Below are positions 1-11,600 of a DNA stretch of 64,000 nucleotides, in pieces (within the stretch, counting starts at the first letter, position 1; every line of letters starts with the position of its first letter). The DNA is from Hemicordylus capensis (taxonomy: Eukaryota > Chordata > Lepidosauria > Squamata > Cordylidae), in contig NC_069669.1 in the NCBI RefSeq assembly GCF_027244095.1, positions 9,326,501 through 9,390,500 on the forward strand, in the 5' to 3' direction. The position numbers and the translations under genes were made by a program. Under the pieces are notes generated by a model. That model was not told where the DNA came from and did no database searches. It worked only from the letters and a program-made list of their open reading frames with translations.

Positions 1-149
1 CCCTCTAGGGGTCAGCCCCACTAATGCTGCGGGACCCTCTCAACTGCGGAAGCCGCCCCCCGCGAGCTCCCCGTAAGCAGCTCCACTTACCTGCCCAGCC
101 GGACTTCGCTCTGAGCACACTACGCCTGCGCGGCAGGTCCCAACCCAAA

Positions 150-168
150 GCATTTCGGGAATTGTAGT
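150..168 (-). promoter_or_regulatory. ZNF143/THAP11-like site 1
   Basis: The minus strand reads ACTACAATTCCCGAAATGC, a one-gap near match to the known ACTACAATTCCCAGAATGC module. It lies about 60 bases upstream of the putative splice donor, the usual place for this proximal-promoter element. Confidence 0.55.
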
Positions 169-195
169 TTCTGGTTAGGCCGATGCTTTCCCGGT

Positions 196-214
196 GCATT
201 CTGGGGCGCGTAGT
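196..214 (-). promoter_or_regulatory. ZNF143/THAP11-like site 2
   Basis: The minus strand reads ACTACGCGCCCCAGAATGC. The 5' ACTAC and 3' CCCAGAATGC halves fit the module; the middle bases differ. It is in the same orientation as site 1, 46 bases further upstream. Confidence 0.5.
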
Positions 215-331
215 TCCTTTGTTAGCCGCGTCGGCGCAAGGTTGCCACCTGCCACGTTTCCCCTGCGCACGGAGGGCTGCTGTGCCCTTATCCGCGGTGA
301 CAGCGTGTGGTTGCCAGCTCTGACGCTATTC

Positions 332-395
332 CTGGATAGATATCGATATCGATGCATCGATCTCGATCTCTCTCTCTCTCCCTCCCTCTCTCTAA
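332..395. repeat. low-complexity (GATA/TCTC) tract
   Basis: Alternating GATATC/ATCGAT units run into a (TC)n tract. Confidence 0.8.
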
Positions 396-486
396 CCCTG
401 TAACAGGCAGAAATTCCGCTCCTTCTCCCAGCAAATTCCCAGACCCCCTGAGCATGCAAAAAGCCCACCTCAGAAGGAACTTCCAA

Positions 487-600
487 TGAATTTAATAGGG
501 CTTACTCTCGAGTAAGCACCCAATGGCTGTAACTTAAGAGCCTTGAGCTTGAAAGCCCCACTGAATTTAATAGGCGTGACTCTCAAGTAATAATTGGTGT
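487..600. repeat. short palindromic MITE (AATTTAATAGG type)
   Basis: It contains two diverged copies of a TGAATTTAATAGG...ACTCTCGAGTAAG motif. The same kind of sequence recurs at 13975-14060, 31255-31370 and 33180-33470 in this window. Confidence 0.5.
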
Positions 601-970
601 CAGGGGGCTGCAATCCAATGGCTCTTGCTCAGGAAACCAGCCCGGTATTCACATCACATAAGAGGCGGGGGCTGCCTTCTGAGTGAACTGCCTAGGCTCC
701 CACACACCAAAGGTTTTGCAAACGGAGGCCAATAAAGGCAGCAAAGGAAACCCCCAGTCTCTTTTCCAAAAAGCAGTGGGAGTTCATCTGGATCAGGACC
801 CAAGCAGGGGAGGAGGAGAAGGTTTGCCCTTTTGCTTCCATCCTTATCCCCCCAACTGACATCCCCACGTGCCAATATTAAAATGTACATTTCTCTCTTC
901 ATACCAGGCTTGGGGGACAATTTCCATTGGGATTGGGGTTTGGGGCACAACGGGAAAGGGTTAGAGCAGG

Positions 971-1075
971 GCTTCTCAACCTTCGGTCCCCAGATGTGGG
1001 ACTACAAATCCCATCATCCCCTGTCAGCATGACAGGGGTGATGGGAGCTGTAGTCCAACAGCATCAGGGACGACA
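971..1075. mobile_element. hAT MITE, TTCTCAACCTT subfamily, damaged
   Basis: It starts CAGGGCTTCTCAACCTTCGG and carries both arms of the ACTACAAATCCCATCATCCC palindrome; the right terminal repeat is not recognisable. Confidence 0.6.
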
Positions 1076-1172
1076 GAGAACCTACTTCTGCTGCAACTAC
1101 GACTGCAAATTAAACCTCTCCCTCAGCCTGCCACTGCTGCAAACAGCTAACCCCACGGCTAAATTCCCGTTA

Positions 1173-1398
1173 TAATGTATTTATTTATTTATTACATTTA
1201 CATCCCGCTCTTCCTCCAAGCGGTGTACTGTACATGGTTCTTGTTTATCTTCACAACAGCCCTTTGGGGTAGGTTAGGCTGAGAGAGAAATGAACTAGCC
1301 CAGAGTCACCCAGCGAGTTTCATGGCCGAACGGGGGATTTGAACTCGGGTCTCCCCAGTCCTACTCCAACACTCTACCCACTATGCTACGCTGGCCTC
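1173..1398 (-). repeat. MIR-like CORE-SINE
   Basis: A complete copy read tail first: ATCCCGCTCTTCCTCC through the core to the tRNA-like head ending at GCTACGCTGGCC. Confidence 0.8.
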
Positions 1399-1462
1399 TA
1401 TTTAGCAGGCCAGAGTGGGCAGCAATGGTTTCTGTTCAACCCCATTAGATCCCCTCTCTCTC

Positions 1463-1555
1463 CAGTGGATGTTTGTTTCTTTTTTAGACTGCAAGCCTTT
1501 TGAGTCAGAGAACGGTTTTCTTATATCTTTCGTTATATAAATCCCTTTGGGAAGC
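1463..1555 (+). repeat. L2-tail repeat fragment
   Basis: Only the end of the element is left: TTTTTAGACTGCAAGCC followed by the TTATATAAAT-like terminus. Confidence 0.45.
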
Positions 1556-1824
1556 AAGCTATCCAGGTCTGCTCAAATCCACTTTCGGGAAACTTGAGCT
1601 TTTATTTCCCTTTTCCCATCGTATCCAAACTCAGAGCCAGATTTAAAAACCAGCCAACTACTGTACTTGGAATGTAGGCTCTGGTCTCCTGGGACCAGCA
1701 TAGTCTTCGCCTGACCTCAAGTGACTCATGCAGGCCAACAAAGTGACTTCCTAGTTATCCGGGCTAATACCCACATGGTAGTGATGTGCATAGTTCTGGG
1801 CCGTGTGGGCCAGGCCTTGTATCT

Positions 1825-2260
1825 CATTTCGAGCTCATTCACACAATCGAAAACGGTGTTCTACCCAGGTTGGGGAGCTGTGTGTGCTCCCAATGATTGG
1901 TTGTGTGGAAGCAAGGTGGGAAGAAACCCTGGGTAGAAGTGATTGAGACTATTCACATGTGCATGCAAAACAGAGCCCAGCCCGGTTTTGAACATGCGAG
2001 TGAACAACTGCCGGGGATCCGGCCCGATCTTGGCAGCGAACCCGCCTAATTAGCCACCCTTCAAAATGCGGTTAAGGGTGCGAGCGTTCCCTTAACTCTG
2101 TTTTTTTGCTTGTGTGTCAGGGAAGGGGAGACAATCATCTGTGGGGAAGGAACCCACTTTCCCTGCAGCCCACCTGTGAGCCCTTCTCACTGCTTGTGAG
2201 AATAGGCTCATTCTGTGGAAGCAAGCGGGGAGGGAAACCCGGGCGGAATCGCAATGCTTA
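1825..2260. repeat. MITE-like repeat pair, unclassified
   Basis: The motif TGTGTGGAAGCAAGG...GGGAAGAAACCC at about 1900 recurs, diverged, as TTCTGTGGAAGCAAGCGGGG at about 2214. ATTCACACA-type ends flank the region. It looks like two partial copies of one non-autonomous element. Confidence 0.35.
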
Positions 2261-2508
2261 AAGCCAGAGATCTTCACTATGTTTCCAACGGGGACCACTT
2301 TGGCCAAAAACCCCCACTTTCAAAATGAGAACCGTTTCTCACGGTGCTGGCGTCCTCTGCACAGTTCTGCGCACTGCACAGTGAGAATGATCATCTCTGT
2401 ACGGTGCCAGGGGGGGACTGTAGAGAGTCTTCAGCTTTGGCCAAAGCTTCACACAGACCCCATAATCAGTTAGGGAACTGCAATTACGACTGATGGGGCC
2501 ACCATTAT

Positions 2509-2523
2509 ATGTGTGTGTGTGTG

Positions 2524-2576
<53 letters not shown>
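2509..2576. repeat. (GT/CA)n microsatellite
   Basis: A TG run switches to a CA run at a short GCGCGC centre, so the tract is itself palindromic. Confidence 0.95.
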
Positions 2577-2577
<1 letters not shown>

Positions 2578-2867
2578 GGCTTTATAATAAACAACTCTGC
2601 TTTAAGCAATAATCTTGACGTCTATATTGTTGGGCTACATGAGGAATAAACAGGGTCAAAGAAACCCAAACCTGATTAGGACCTTAGGTGGGGAGGGGGA
2701 GATTAACCCTTCCTTTCCCCACAGCCCTTTTCTCCTGCAAATCACACACTCCCCCCTCCCCCACCACTGCCTCAGTGGCTATTTATCTCCACAACTCTTT
2801 ACACTGCTACTTGAGATCTTCGAACAGGGATTGAAGCTGGGCCCTTCTGCGTGCAAAGCACAAGATC

Positions 2868-3670
2868 ATAGAATTGTGGAGCTGGAAGGGACCACGGAGA
2901 TCTTCTAGTCTGACCCGCTACTCAGTGTAGGAAACTGCTCCAGTATCCTTAACAAATAGCCACCCAACTTCTGTTTGAAGAACTTCCAGCCTCTGTTGGA
3001 AAAACTTCCACTGCATGAGGCAGACGGTTCCACCGTCAAACAGTTCTTACAGGGTTTTTAAAAAAAATCCTCCTAATGGTCTAGCCTAAATCTGCTTCCT
3101 TGCAATTTAGTCCTGCCCTCAGAAACAACCCAAAACAAGCCTGCTCCTTCTGTGCGACAGCCCTTTAGATATCTGAAGCCGGCTATCATATCACCCTTGA
3201 CTCTTCTCTTCTCCAGGTTAAACATTTCCAGCTTCTTCAGACATGGGTTTCCAGACCCTTCACCCACTTTGTTGCTGTCCTCTGGATTTGTTCCAGTTTA
3301 ACAATACCTAATATGCCCTTTTAATTCCAATGTATCTCCTCTGAGTAGTCCCCGCCCCCCGCCCCATCACATCAGCCAAGTGAGCTTTGGACAGTGCGGA
3401 ATAGAGTGGAACGATTACATTTTGTGATTTGCACACTATGCCTCTGTTATGCAGCTGAAGATTGCATTCGCCTTTTTAGCCGCTGTGTCACACCACTGGC
3501 TCTCGTGCAACTTGTGGTCTACCAAGACATCTAGTTCTATTTCACGCATACTGCTGCCAAGCCGGGTCTCCCCCAACTGAAATGTGTGCATTTGCGTTTT
3601 TTCTTCTCTAAATGCAGGACTTTACATTTATCTTTGTTGAATTTCATCAGAATTGAACCTTGAGTGATAC
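2868..3670 (-). mobile_element. CR1-type LINE, 3' part
   Basis: Read on the minus strand, the element ends at the CR1-typical terminus (CCAGCTCCACAATTCTATGA, 2868-2890). The frame at 3073-3267 contains LEKRRVKGDMIAGFRYLKGC, which matches the conserved end of CR1 reverse transcriptase ORF2 (LEKRRLRGDLI...). It is 5'-truncated, as CR1 copies usually are. Confidence 0.8.
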
Positions 3671-3696
3671 TAGAGATTAGGGAGAGGGGCAGGTAA

Positions 3697-3840
3697 AGAG
3701 ATGAGGATGCTACATCAGAAGATGGGAAACAAAGCTATTTTGAGATGAGGATGCTATTGGGATGCTTTTGAGATGAGGAAGCTATTTAAGAGATGAGGAT
3801 GCTACATCAGAGGATGGGAGACGAAGCTATTTTGGCACTA
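3697..3840. repeat. local tandem duplication
   Basis: The unit GATGAGGATGCTACATCAGA occurs at about 3700 and 3796, with shortened versions between (GATGAGGATGCTATTGGG). It does not match the other repeats of the window. Confidence 0.7.
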
Positions 3841-3983
3841 ATGCCTTAGTTCTGAGGAAAGAAAACCCTGCCTAGTCCTTTCTTCCCTGGTTTTGATCTC
3901 TCTGCAGTAATGAGGACTAGGAAGTTTATTTCCAAAAGTAAGGGATTTGGGAGGACCAAGGTTCCAGAACATGGAAGACTATA

Positions 3984-4218
3984 TGTTTGAATGGGAGACT
4001 ATATTCCCCTGAGGGGATGGGGCCGCTCTGGGAAGAGTACATCTGCCTGCTTGCATGCTGAAAGTTCCAAGTGCCCTCCCTGGCAGCATCTCCAAATAGG
4101 GCTGAGAGAGAGACTCCTGCCTGCAACCTTGGAGAAGCTGCTGCCAGTCTGTGAGGACAATACTGAGAGAGATGGACCAATGGTCTGACTTGGTATATGG
4201 CAGCTTCCTCTGTTCCTA
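3984..4218 (+). repeat. composite SINE, 5S-module form, 5'-truncated
   Basis: Begins inside the 5S module at GAATGGGAGACTA and runs to the shared tail. Confidence 0.75.
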
Positions 4219-4249
4219 TTCAGGCTGATTGCAGACACAGTAAGAGGCA

Positions 4250-4443
4250 GATGGGGCTGTAACTCACTGGCAGAGCATCTGCTTTGCACGCAAAAGGTCC
4301 CAGATTCACTCCCTGGCAGCATCTCCAGGTAGGCCTGGGAAAGACTCCTGCCTGAAACCCTGGAGAGTCGCTGCCAGTCAGTGCAGACAATACTGAACTA
4401 GTTGGACCAGGAGTCTCACTCGGTGTGGCAGCTTCTTATGTAG
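4250..4443 (+). repeat. composite SINE, tRNA-module form
   Basis: The tRNA-like B box region (AAGGTCCCAGATTCACTCCC) and the complete shared tail are present. Confidence 0.75.
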
Positions 4444-4571
4444 CATGTTTCCTCTATGTGTGTGAGATGTCATGTTATCATACAAGCAGGAAGCTGGCCA
4501 GCCAAAACACGAGGCTTCGCTTCTACCAAACCCAGAAAACAGAATCGGGGTTGTACAAATCCATTTTTTTT

Positions 4572-4577
4572 TTTAAT
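4572..4577 (-). promoter_or_regulatory. candidate NME4 poly(A) signal (ATTAAA)
   Basis: ATTAAA on the minus strand, about 280 bases downstream of the NME4 stop codon. It is the only common signal variant I found between the stop and the next SINE. Confidence 0.4.
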
Positions 4578-4855
4578 GTGAATTTTCTTTCAGAATTGTG
4601 CTCCAGGGTTTTCTGGCCATGTATGTAAACAAGTTTCCAGTGCTGCCACACTAAAGGCGACGCACTCAGCAGCTCGCAGAGTTGGCTGTTCGAGGGGTAT
4701 CTGCTCGCCTGAGCTGACAGAAAGTGGGTTGTGTGTGTGTGTAACCTCCCGCCACATACAGCACACCAGATCCAAAGCCTCTGATGCAGCAGCCAGATCT
4801 CTTTGGAAAGGCAGAGGTAGCAGATCCTGGGGGAGGTCCAGGTGAAGCGAGCCCT

Positions 4856-4976
4856 TCAGAGTTCGTACATGATTTTGTGATCACCGCATTCCCAATCCAG
4901 TAGTTCATTGCTGCGGAACCACAGGCTGATTTCCCTCTGGGCCGTCTCCACGGAGTCGCTGGCATGGACCACGTTT
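4856..4976 (-). CDS. NME4: NME4 coding exon 5 (last)
   Basis: Starts by completing an Arg codon, then encodes [10 protein letters not shown] with the catalytic His, and ends MYEL-stop (TGA). Acceptor AACAG at 4977-4981. Confidence 0.95.
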
Positions 4977-5539
4977 CTGTTTTCCCAGGAGGAGGAGAGA
5001 GGATGGGGAAAAAGGTGAAGGCATAACCTGGCCCAATCTGCACGACAAACTCCCTTCCCGTTTGCCCCAGTTTGATTGTCATGGCTTTCCCCCAAAGCAT
5101 CCCGGGAATGTTAGTTTGGCCAGGGAGCGGAGAATTCTTTCTTGGAGAGCCCTCCCTCACAGACGATACCTCTCCCCCTCACTGAACAGGGCTCCCTGGG
5201 AAGGGGATGGCTGTTTCAACCTCTAGTATGGATAGTGGTGTTTTTGGTTAATCCATTCCTCGATCCAGGCCAGCTTGGGAATGGGGCTTAAGTTACTTGT
5301 ATCCCAGTCCTGGAGTAGAGGTGGGGCCAGCGTGGTGTAGTGGTTAGAGTGTTGGACTAGGACCCGAGTTCAAATCCCCATTCAGCCATGAGACTAGCTG
5401 GGTGACTCTGGGCCAGTCACTTCTCTCTCAGCCTAACCTCCTTCACAGGGTTGTTGTGAGGAGAAACTGAAGTATGTAGCACACCGCTCTGGGCTCCTTG
5501 GAGGAAGAGCGGGATATAAAATGAAATAATAACAACAAT

Positions 5540-5572
<33 letters not shown>

Positions 5573-5578
5573 AACAAC

Positions 5579-5614
<36 letters not shown>

Positions 5615-8600
5615 CAAATAGCCAGCAGCAAGAGCCTGGAAAAGCAATCTGCCTCTCTGCACATCATTTCTATTTAATTAAACAGTGAGTATTCCTGATC
5701 CCACGACTCTTTTCCTTGGATTCTACATGGGTCTGCCATGTAGCCATAAGACAAAACCTTGACCGGTGTGAGTCATATGGCTGTTCAGACGTAGCCAAGC
5801 TTTAAACCGTCCACCCCCAGATGGAGTCTGGGTGGCTGAGGAATGGATGGGTAAGATTCTAAGGAATTTGGCTGGTGTGTGAAAGACACAGGTGTGGTCT
5901 ACATAAGCAGAATGAAATGGTGCGATCCTGAGGTCATAGAGAGAGCTGTACCGGGAGAAGGGGGCACCCCAAGCTGGGTCAGAAGCCCAGGTGGGACCCG
6001 TGAAATGCAGCTGCAGTCAAGCAAGGCGGCTTGAATTTCAGGACCACAGAGAGCTCCGAGGTGAGCCACTTGCTCTGAAAAGGGCCAGAGGTGGCTTGAG
6101 GCCTCAAATCCCTCTGGGCTGAGATCACCCCTCTTGGATTCCCTGCCAGGAGAGTGGCGATCTTAAAGGAGCAGCCATCTGTCCTGGGCTCTCCTACCAA
6201 CTGAGTGAAGAGCTGGTCTGGTGGTAGCAAGCATGACTTGTCCCCTTAGCTAAGCAGGGTCTGCCCTGGTTGCATTTGAATGGGAGACAAGAAGTGTGAG
6301 CAGAGCACTGTAAGATATTTCCTTCAGGGGATGGAGCCGCTCTGGGAAGAGCAGAAGGTTCCAAAATCCTTCCCTGGCAGCATCTCCAAGATAGGGCTGA
6401 GAGAGATTCCTGCCTGCAACCTTGGAGAAGCCGCTGCCACTCTGTGAAGACAATACTGAACTAGATGGACAATTGGTCTGACTTGGTAGAAGGCAGCTTC
6501 CTACGTTCCTAACTCTCACCAGGCCCATTTTTGGAGGGTGGGTCGGTGGGCAGGCTCAGTTTCAGAGGGCTCTGTCTCAGGGAGATTGCATTCCACCTTC
6601 TCTTCAGGTTCCAACCTGGCGTCAGGGCCCAGAATTAGATACAGGCCAAATTGGTCCAATCCAGTGGCTCCACTTCATCAGAAGCAGACTCAGGGTGGGG
6701 TCAAGACCGTCTTCGCTTTGCTCTGCTAGCTTTCTAATTGCAGGGAGGGTTTTTGCTTTTTGTTTTAATGCAAGGGAGTATTCAAACATGCAGTTCCCTC
6801 CCCTGAAGGGCGATGCTCCATTCTCCCACTTTGGGATTCTGCCACCTTATTCTGCTTCATATGTAGACCAAGCTTCAGTCCCGTATTTATCCGAATAGCA
6901 GATAGCTCAATTTAAGTCGACCCCCTTAAATTAGAGGTTAAATGCAGGTTATATCGAGGTCCATGAGCCAGGCCCACAAATTTTGGGCATCGGTACTATC
7001 TCAGAGGACAAATGCTCACAGTGAATTTCGGCAACTTCAGCCCCCCTAGAGATGGAAAAGAGGTGAAAGCATTGTGGCACTTACAACTTTGTGTGCATTA
7101 ACACCCCTTCTTTTCTCCCTATCCCCGAATGATTCAGGCAAAACTGCAGTCATTTTGGTACAGAAGAAAGGGTCAGATTAACAATGAACAAATCGTTGTA
7201 CAGCACTGGAGTTGGGGAGTCCTTTTTGGAGGACATTCCTGCTAACTGCCGTTCCCATTCTTCTGACAATATTGATAGGATTTTATTGCGGCTTTTTTGG
7301 TGTTTTTAACATTTCTAAATGCTATGAAAACACCATTGCAAATTTAGCTCAATGGGACAATAAAAGCACAATAACACACTGAGAACCTTGTAATGCAATA
7401 ACCTCTTTAACCTGTATTTAACCTGTATTAACAGGCTCACTTCCCCATATCCAGCCAGTCACAGATCACGGTGCCGTAGCAAGAACCACGCTATAGCATA
7501 CTTAGCTGAAGAGTTAATCCGGCCCTATTTGCCAGGCATGCATCAGTCAGAGTATGTCTGAACCCATTTTGGAAGTGAAAAGGCAGGAGATACCCATCCA
7601 GGTCACCTTCGCCCTGCTCATACCTGCTCACGTGGATACTAAAGTCTCCCCGGATGGTGCCCGGCTTGGCTTCGGCAGGGTTCGTCTCTCCCACCATGGC
7701 CCTGGAGGTCTTGACAACGTTGTGGCCTTCCCATACCTGCAGCAGACCCAGGGGGAGCATAAGAACAAAGCACCAGGGACAAGACCATAGGAACACAGCA
7801 AGCTGCCTTCTACTGAGTCTTACCCTTGGTCCCTCTATCTCAGGCTTGTCTACCTAGACTGGCAGCAGCTTCTCCAAGAGTGCAGGCAGGAGTCTCTCTC
7901 AGCCCTATCTGGAGATGCCAGAGAGGGAACTTGGAACCTTCTGCATACAAGTATGCAGATGCTCTTCCCATCCCCTGAGGGGAATATCTTCCAGTGCTCA
8001 CACATGTCATCTCCCATTCAAATGCAAACCAGGGCAGACCCTGCTTAGCAAAGAGGGCAATTTGTGCTTGCTCCCACAAGACAAGATCTCCTGGTCCAAA
8101 GACTCTGGAATTCCTACCCACATCTATCCTGGGGTGAAACAGCTTTTAAGCAGATTTGAGTCTTTGCCTTGAGTCCCCAGATTTGGTTGGACTACAACTA
8201 CCATCAGCCCCAGCCACAATGGCCTTTGTGAAGACCAATTACAAATGAAATGGCAATTTGACCATTCATAATGGCAATTATTGTGAGATCAATGGGAGGT
8301 AAGAAACCAAGAGCAACAAAGTGCACAACTGCTTATGACTGCTAGTCCCGGAGATTCACCAGATTCCCCTTTATGAGTAGAACCCCCCAACCAGCTGTGA
8401 ACCAGCTCAAACCATTCCGGCATTCGAACCGGACTGGTCCGGTTCGACCCTAACCAGGGCAAATCAGTTTGAATCTGGTTTGGATTCATTAAAAAAACTG
8501 ACCTGGCCGGTTCTGTGCCCATACCTAGGATGCAGGATTACACTCTAGAAGGAGAAACGCTACTTGTGAAGGGAAACAAAGTTGTGGGGACTTATGCCAC

Positions 8601-11600
8601 TTTGGATAAGCTTCTTGCTCCAGGAAGCATCGGGTGGAAAGGCTACAGGTTGTTGTGACGGTCTCCTCCCGAGGTTCACCAATGAACAGGCAGCCTCAAC
8701 TGGGCTGGGCTAGCATTTCGACGGTCTCTTTCCCCCCACATTCATATCTGAGCCAAGCCCATAAATGCTGGCCATTGGTACATCTCAGGAGATGAATGGT
8801 CATACTGATTTCTGGCAATCCCCTAGAGAGGGGAAATAGGCAATAGCATGGTTGCACGGACAGTTTTCTCTGTGTTATCACGCCTTCTTTATCCCTACCC
8901 TCAAACAATCTGGGTAGAATTGCAGACTCCTTGATGCACAGAATTCAAATGGCCTTTGGCCATTGTGGCTGGGGATGATGGGAGATGTAGTCCATCCCGG
9001 GAGCCAAGGCTGAGCATCCCTGCATTAGTGCCTTCCATGCATCAGCCAGGGGCAGTTCTCAGCTGGCCTTACCATGGCAACCACGGGCCCTGAGGTCATG
9101 TACTGAATCAGCTCGTGGTAGAAAGGTTTCCTGCGCAGCTCGTGGTAATGTTCTGCCAAGATCCCTTCATTGGCCTGCCAGGGAAAAGAAGGAATGCTTT
9201 TGGTCAGAACATAGGAAGCTGCCATACACTGAGTCTGACCCTTGCTCCATCTTGCTCAGTATTGTCTACACCGACTGGCAGCAGCTTCTCCAAGTTTGCA
9301 GGCGGGAGTCTTGCTCGGCCCTGTCTTGGAGATGCTGCCAGGGAGGGAACTTGGAACGCTCTGCTCTTCCCAGAGCGACTCCATCCCCTAAGGAGAAGAT
9401 CCTACAGGGCCCCTGTAGGAACATAGGAAGCTGCCATATATTGAGTCAGACCATTAGTCTATCTAGCTCAGTATTGTCTTCACAGACTGGCAGCAGCTTC
9501 TCCAAGGCTTCAGGCAGAAGTCTCTCTCAGCCCTTTCTTGGAGATGCTGCCAGGGAGGGAACTTGGAATCTTCTGCTCTTCCCAGAGCGGCTCCATCCCC
9601 TGAGGGGGAATATCTTACAGTGCTCATAATGTAGTCTCCCATTCAAATGCAAACCAGGGTGGACTCTGCTTAGCCAAGGGGACAATTCATGCTGGCTGCT
9701 TTTTAAGCTCTCCACAGACTGAGATCTCCAGGGAAGGCCCAATTCAGGCGTCTGAGAGGTCAGGCAGTTTTGGGGAGGGAGATGGGGTCTCCTCGGTGAT
9801 CAAGGCCTGGACCTCCTTCTAAGTTAGGTCCTCAACTTTATCTCATTTAAGACAATAGCCCTGAACTGGCATTTTGAGAGCCAGGACAGCGCAGTGGTTA
9901 GAGTGCTGGACTCACACTTGGGAGACCTGAGTTCAAATCCTTGTTCAGCCACGGAACTCACTGGCTGATCCCTTCTTTCTCAGCCTCACCTGCCTCGCAG
10001 GGTTGTTGTGAGGTAGGTGAGGCGGGGCCAGACCATTATGCTGAGCCAGACCATTGACCCATCCAGCTCAATATTGCCTGCACAGACTGGCAGCAGAACG
10101 CCAAGGGCCTCAGTCAAGAGTCCTTCCCAGCCTTACCCGGAGATGCTGCCAGCGACTGAATCCGAGACCTGAACCCGTCTCCATCTTGCCAAAGATTGAT
10201 TTATTACCCTTCTATCCTGCTCTTCCTCCAAAAGGTGAGGCTGAGAGATAAGAGACCATGGCCCATCGTCACCCAGTGAGTTTGATGGCTGAACAGGGAT
10301 TTGAACTCGGGCCTCCCTGCTCCCAGTCCATCATTCGAACCACTGCACCACACTGGAGGAACTCTCAGGCCGGTGGCTGTACCTGGAGCAGCTTGAGGCC
10401 CACCAGCTTGAAGCCCCGCTTCTCAAAGCGCTGAATCACATCCCCCACGAGCCTCCTCTGGACCCCGTCTGGCTTCACGGCGATCAGCGTGCGCTCCTGA
10501 AGCCCAAGTATGCCTATTGGGCACAGAAAGGGAGGTCAGAGTCAGAGATCATAGGCACCTACCTGGCTGTGGCTGCACTGGACACTTAACGGAGAAGCCA
10601 CCTCCTTCTGCAAAACTGTGACTGTCAGCATCGATTCAAAGGGAAGCAAGTTGCTAGCTCTGCATTGTCTACACAGACTGGCAGCGGCTTCTCCAAGGTT
10701 GCAGGCAGGAGTCTCTCTCAGCCCTGTCTTGGAGATGCTGCCAGGGAGGAAACTTGGGACCTAGATGCTCTTCCCAGAGTGGCCCCATCCCCTGAGGGGA
10801 ATATCTCTCAGTGCTCACACATGCAAGCTCCCATTCAAATGCAAACCAGGGTGGACCCTGCTTTGCAAAGGGGGCAATCAATGCTTGCTCCCACAAGACC
10901 AGCTCTGCTCCCATGCTAACACTGGCTTCTGTGCATCTTCTGATCTGTACAAAAGGTCTCAACAGTGGTCAAGGGCAGCCCCCGAGAGAACCCACTACGG
11001 CAAACTAGCACCTGTGATCTTCCTGCCAGGGGCGGGGAACCATTACAAGGTTTCTTCCCTCTGGAGTCTCTTGAAGGCAGCGGAAAGGGTCTCGGCTCAC
11101 GCTGTGATCACTGCTGGGTGAGATGAAATCACTGCGTGGAATATTGAAGGGTGGGGGGAATAAACTGGCGGCAGCAATCAAGCCCCAGAGGAGAAGCCCC
11201 TGTTGAGATCGCTCAGCCTCTTCTGCAGCATATTATGATCTCAAGGTGTGTGATGGGAGAGAAGAGAGAGCCCCAGACAGAGGGTGACAGAACCCTGGCG
11301 CCTTCAATTGAGACCAGGGTGTTTCAAACCCCTGTTTTCAGGCCACTAGAAGAACCTTATCAGCTGGGAATTCTTCAAGGAGATTAGCAAAAGCAAACAA
11401 GCTTCCCCGAAAGTCAGCCATACAAATTTGCCCAAACTGTTGGGTGAATTTTAGGACACCTACACACTGGAGGCAAGACACACAGACACAGACACACACA
11501 ATTTGTGCAGGAAAATAAGACTGCACGGTAACCCCAGCAAAGTACCCAGAATCAAAAGCCCTGCAAACCCTCCGAAAGGTAGCTTCCTCAAGTCTTCAAG

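Larger units (their letters stand above)
91..300 (-). promoter_or_regulatory. CpG-rich promoter and probable first exon of a minus-strand neighbour gene
   Basis: The stretch is rich in CpG and, read on the minus strand, contains two motifs resembling the ZNF143/THAP11 promoter module (ACTACAATTCCCAGAATGC type), at 150-168 and 196-214. Just downstream, a strong splice donor (CAG then GTAAGTGG) is read at 81-90, so the transcribed first exon would end at 91. No start codon with a recognisable protein follows, so the exon may be entirely untranslated or only shortly coding. In mammals DECR2 lies directly 3' of NME4 in the same orientation, so DECR2 is a candidate by synteny only; no DECR2 protein sequence is visible here. 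Confidence 0.5.

Noticed and set aside
5417-5667. Poly-Ile/Leu/Val open frames
   Set aside because: They are translations of the AAC/AAT microsatellite after a SINE.
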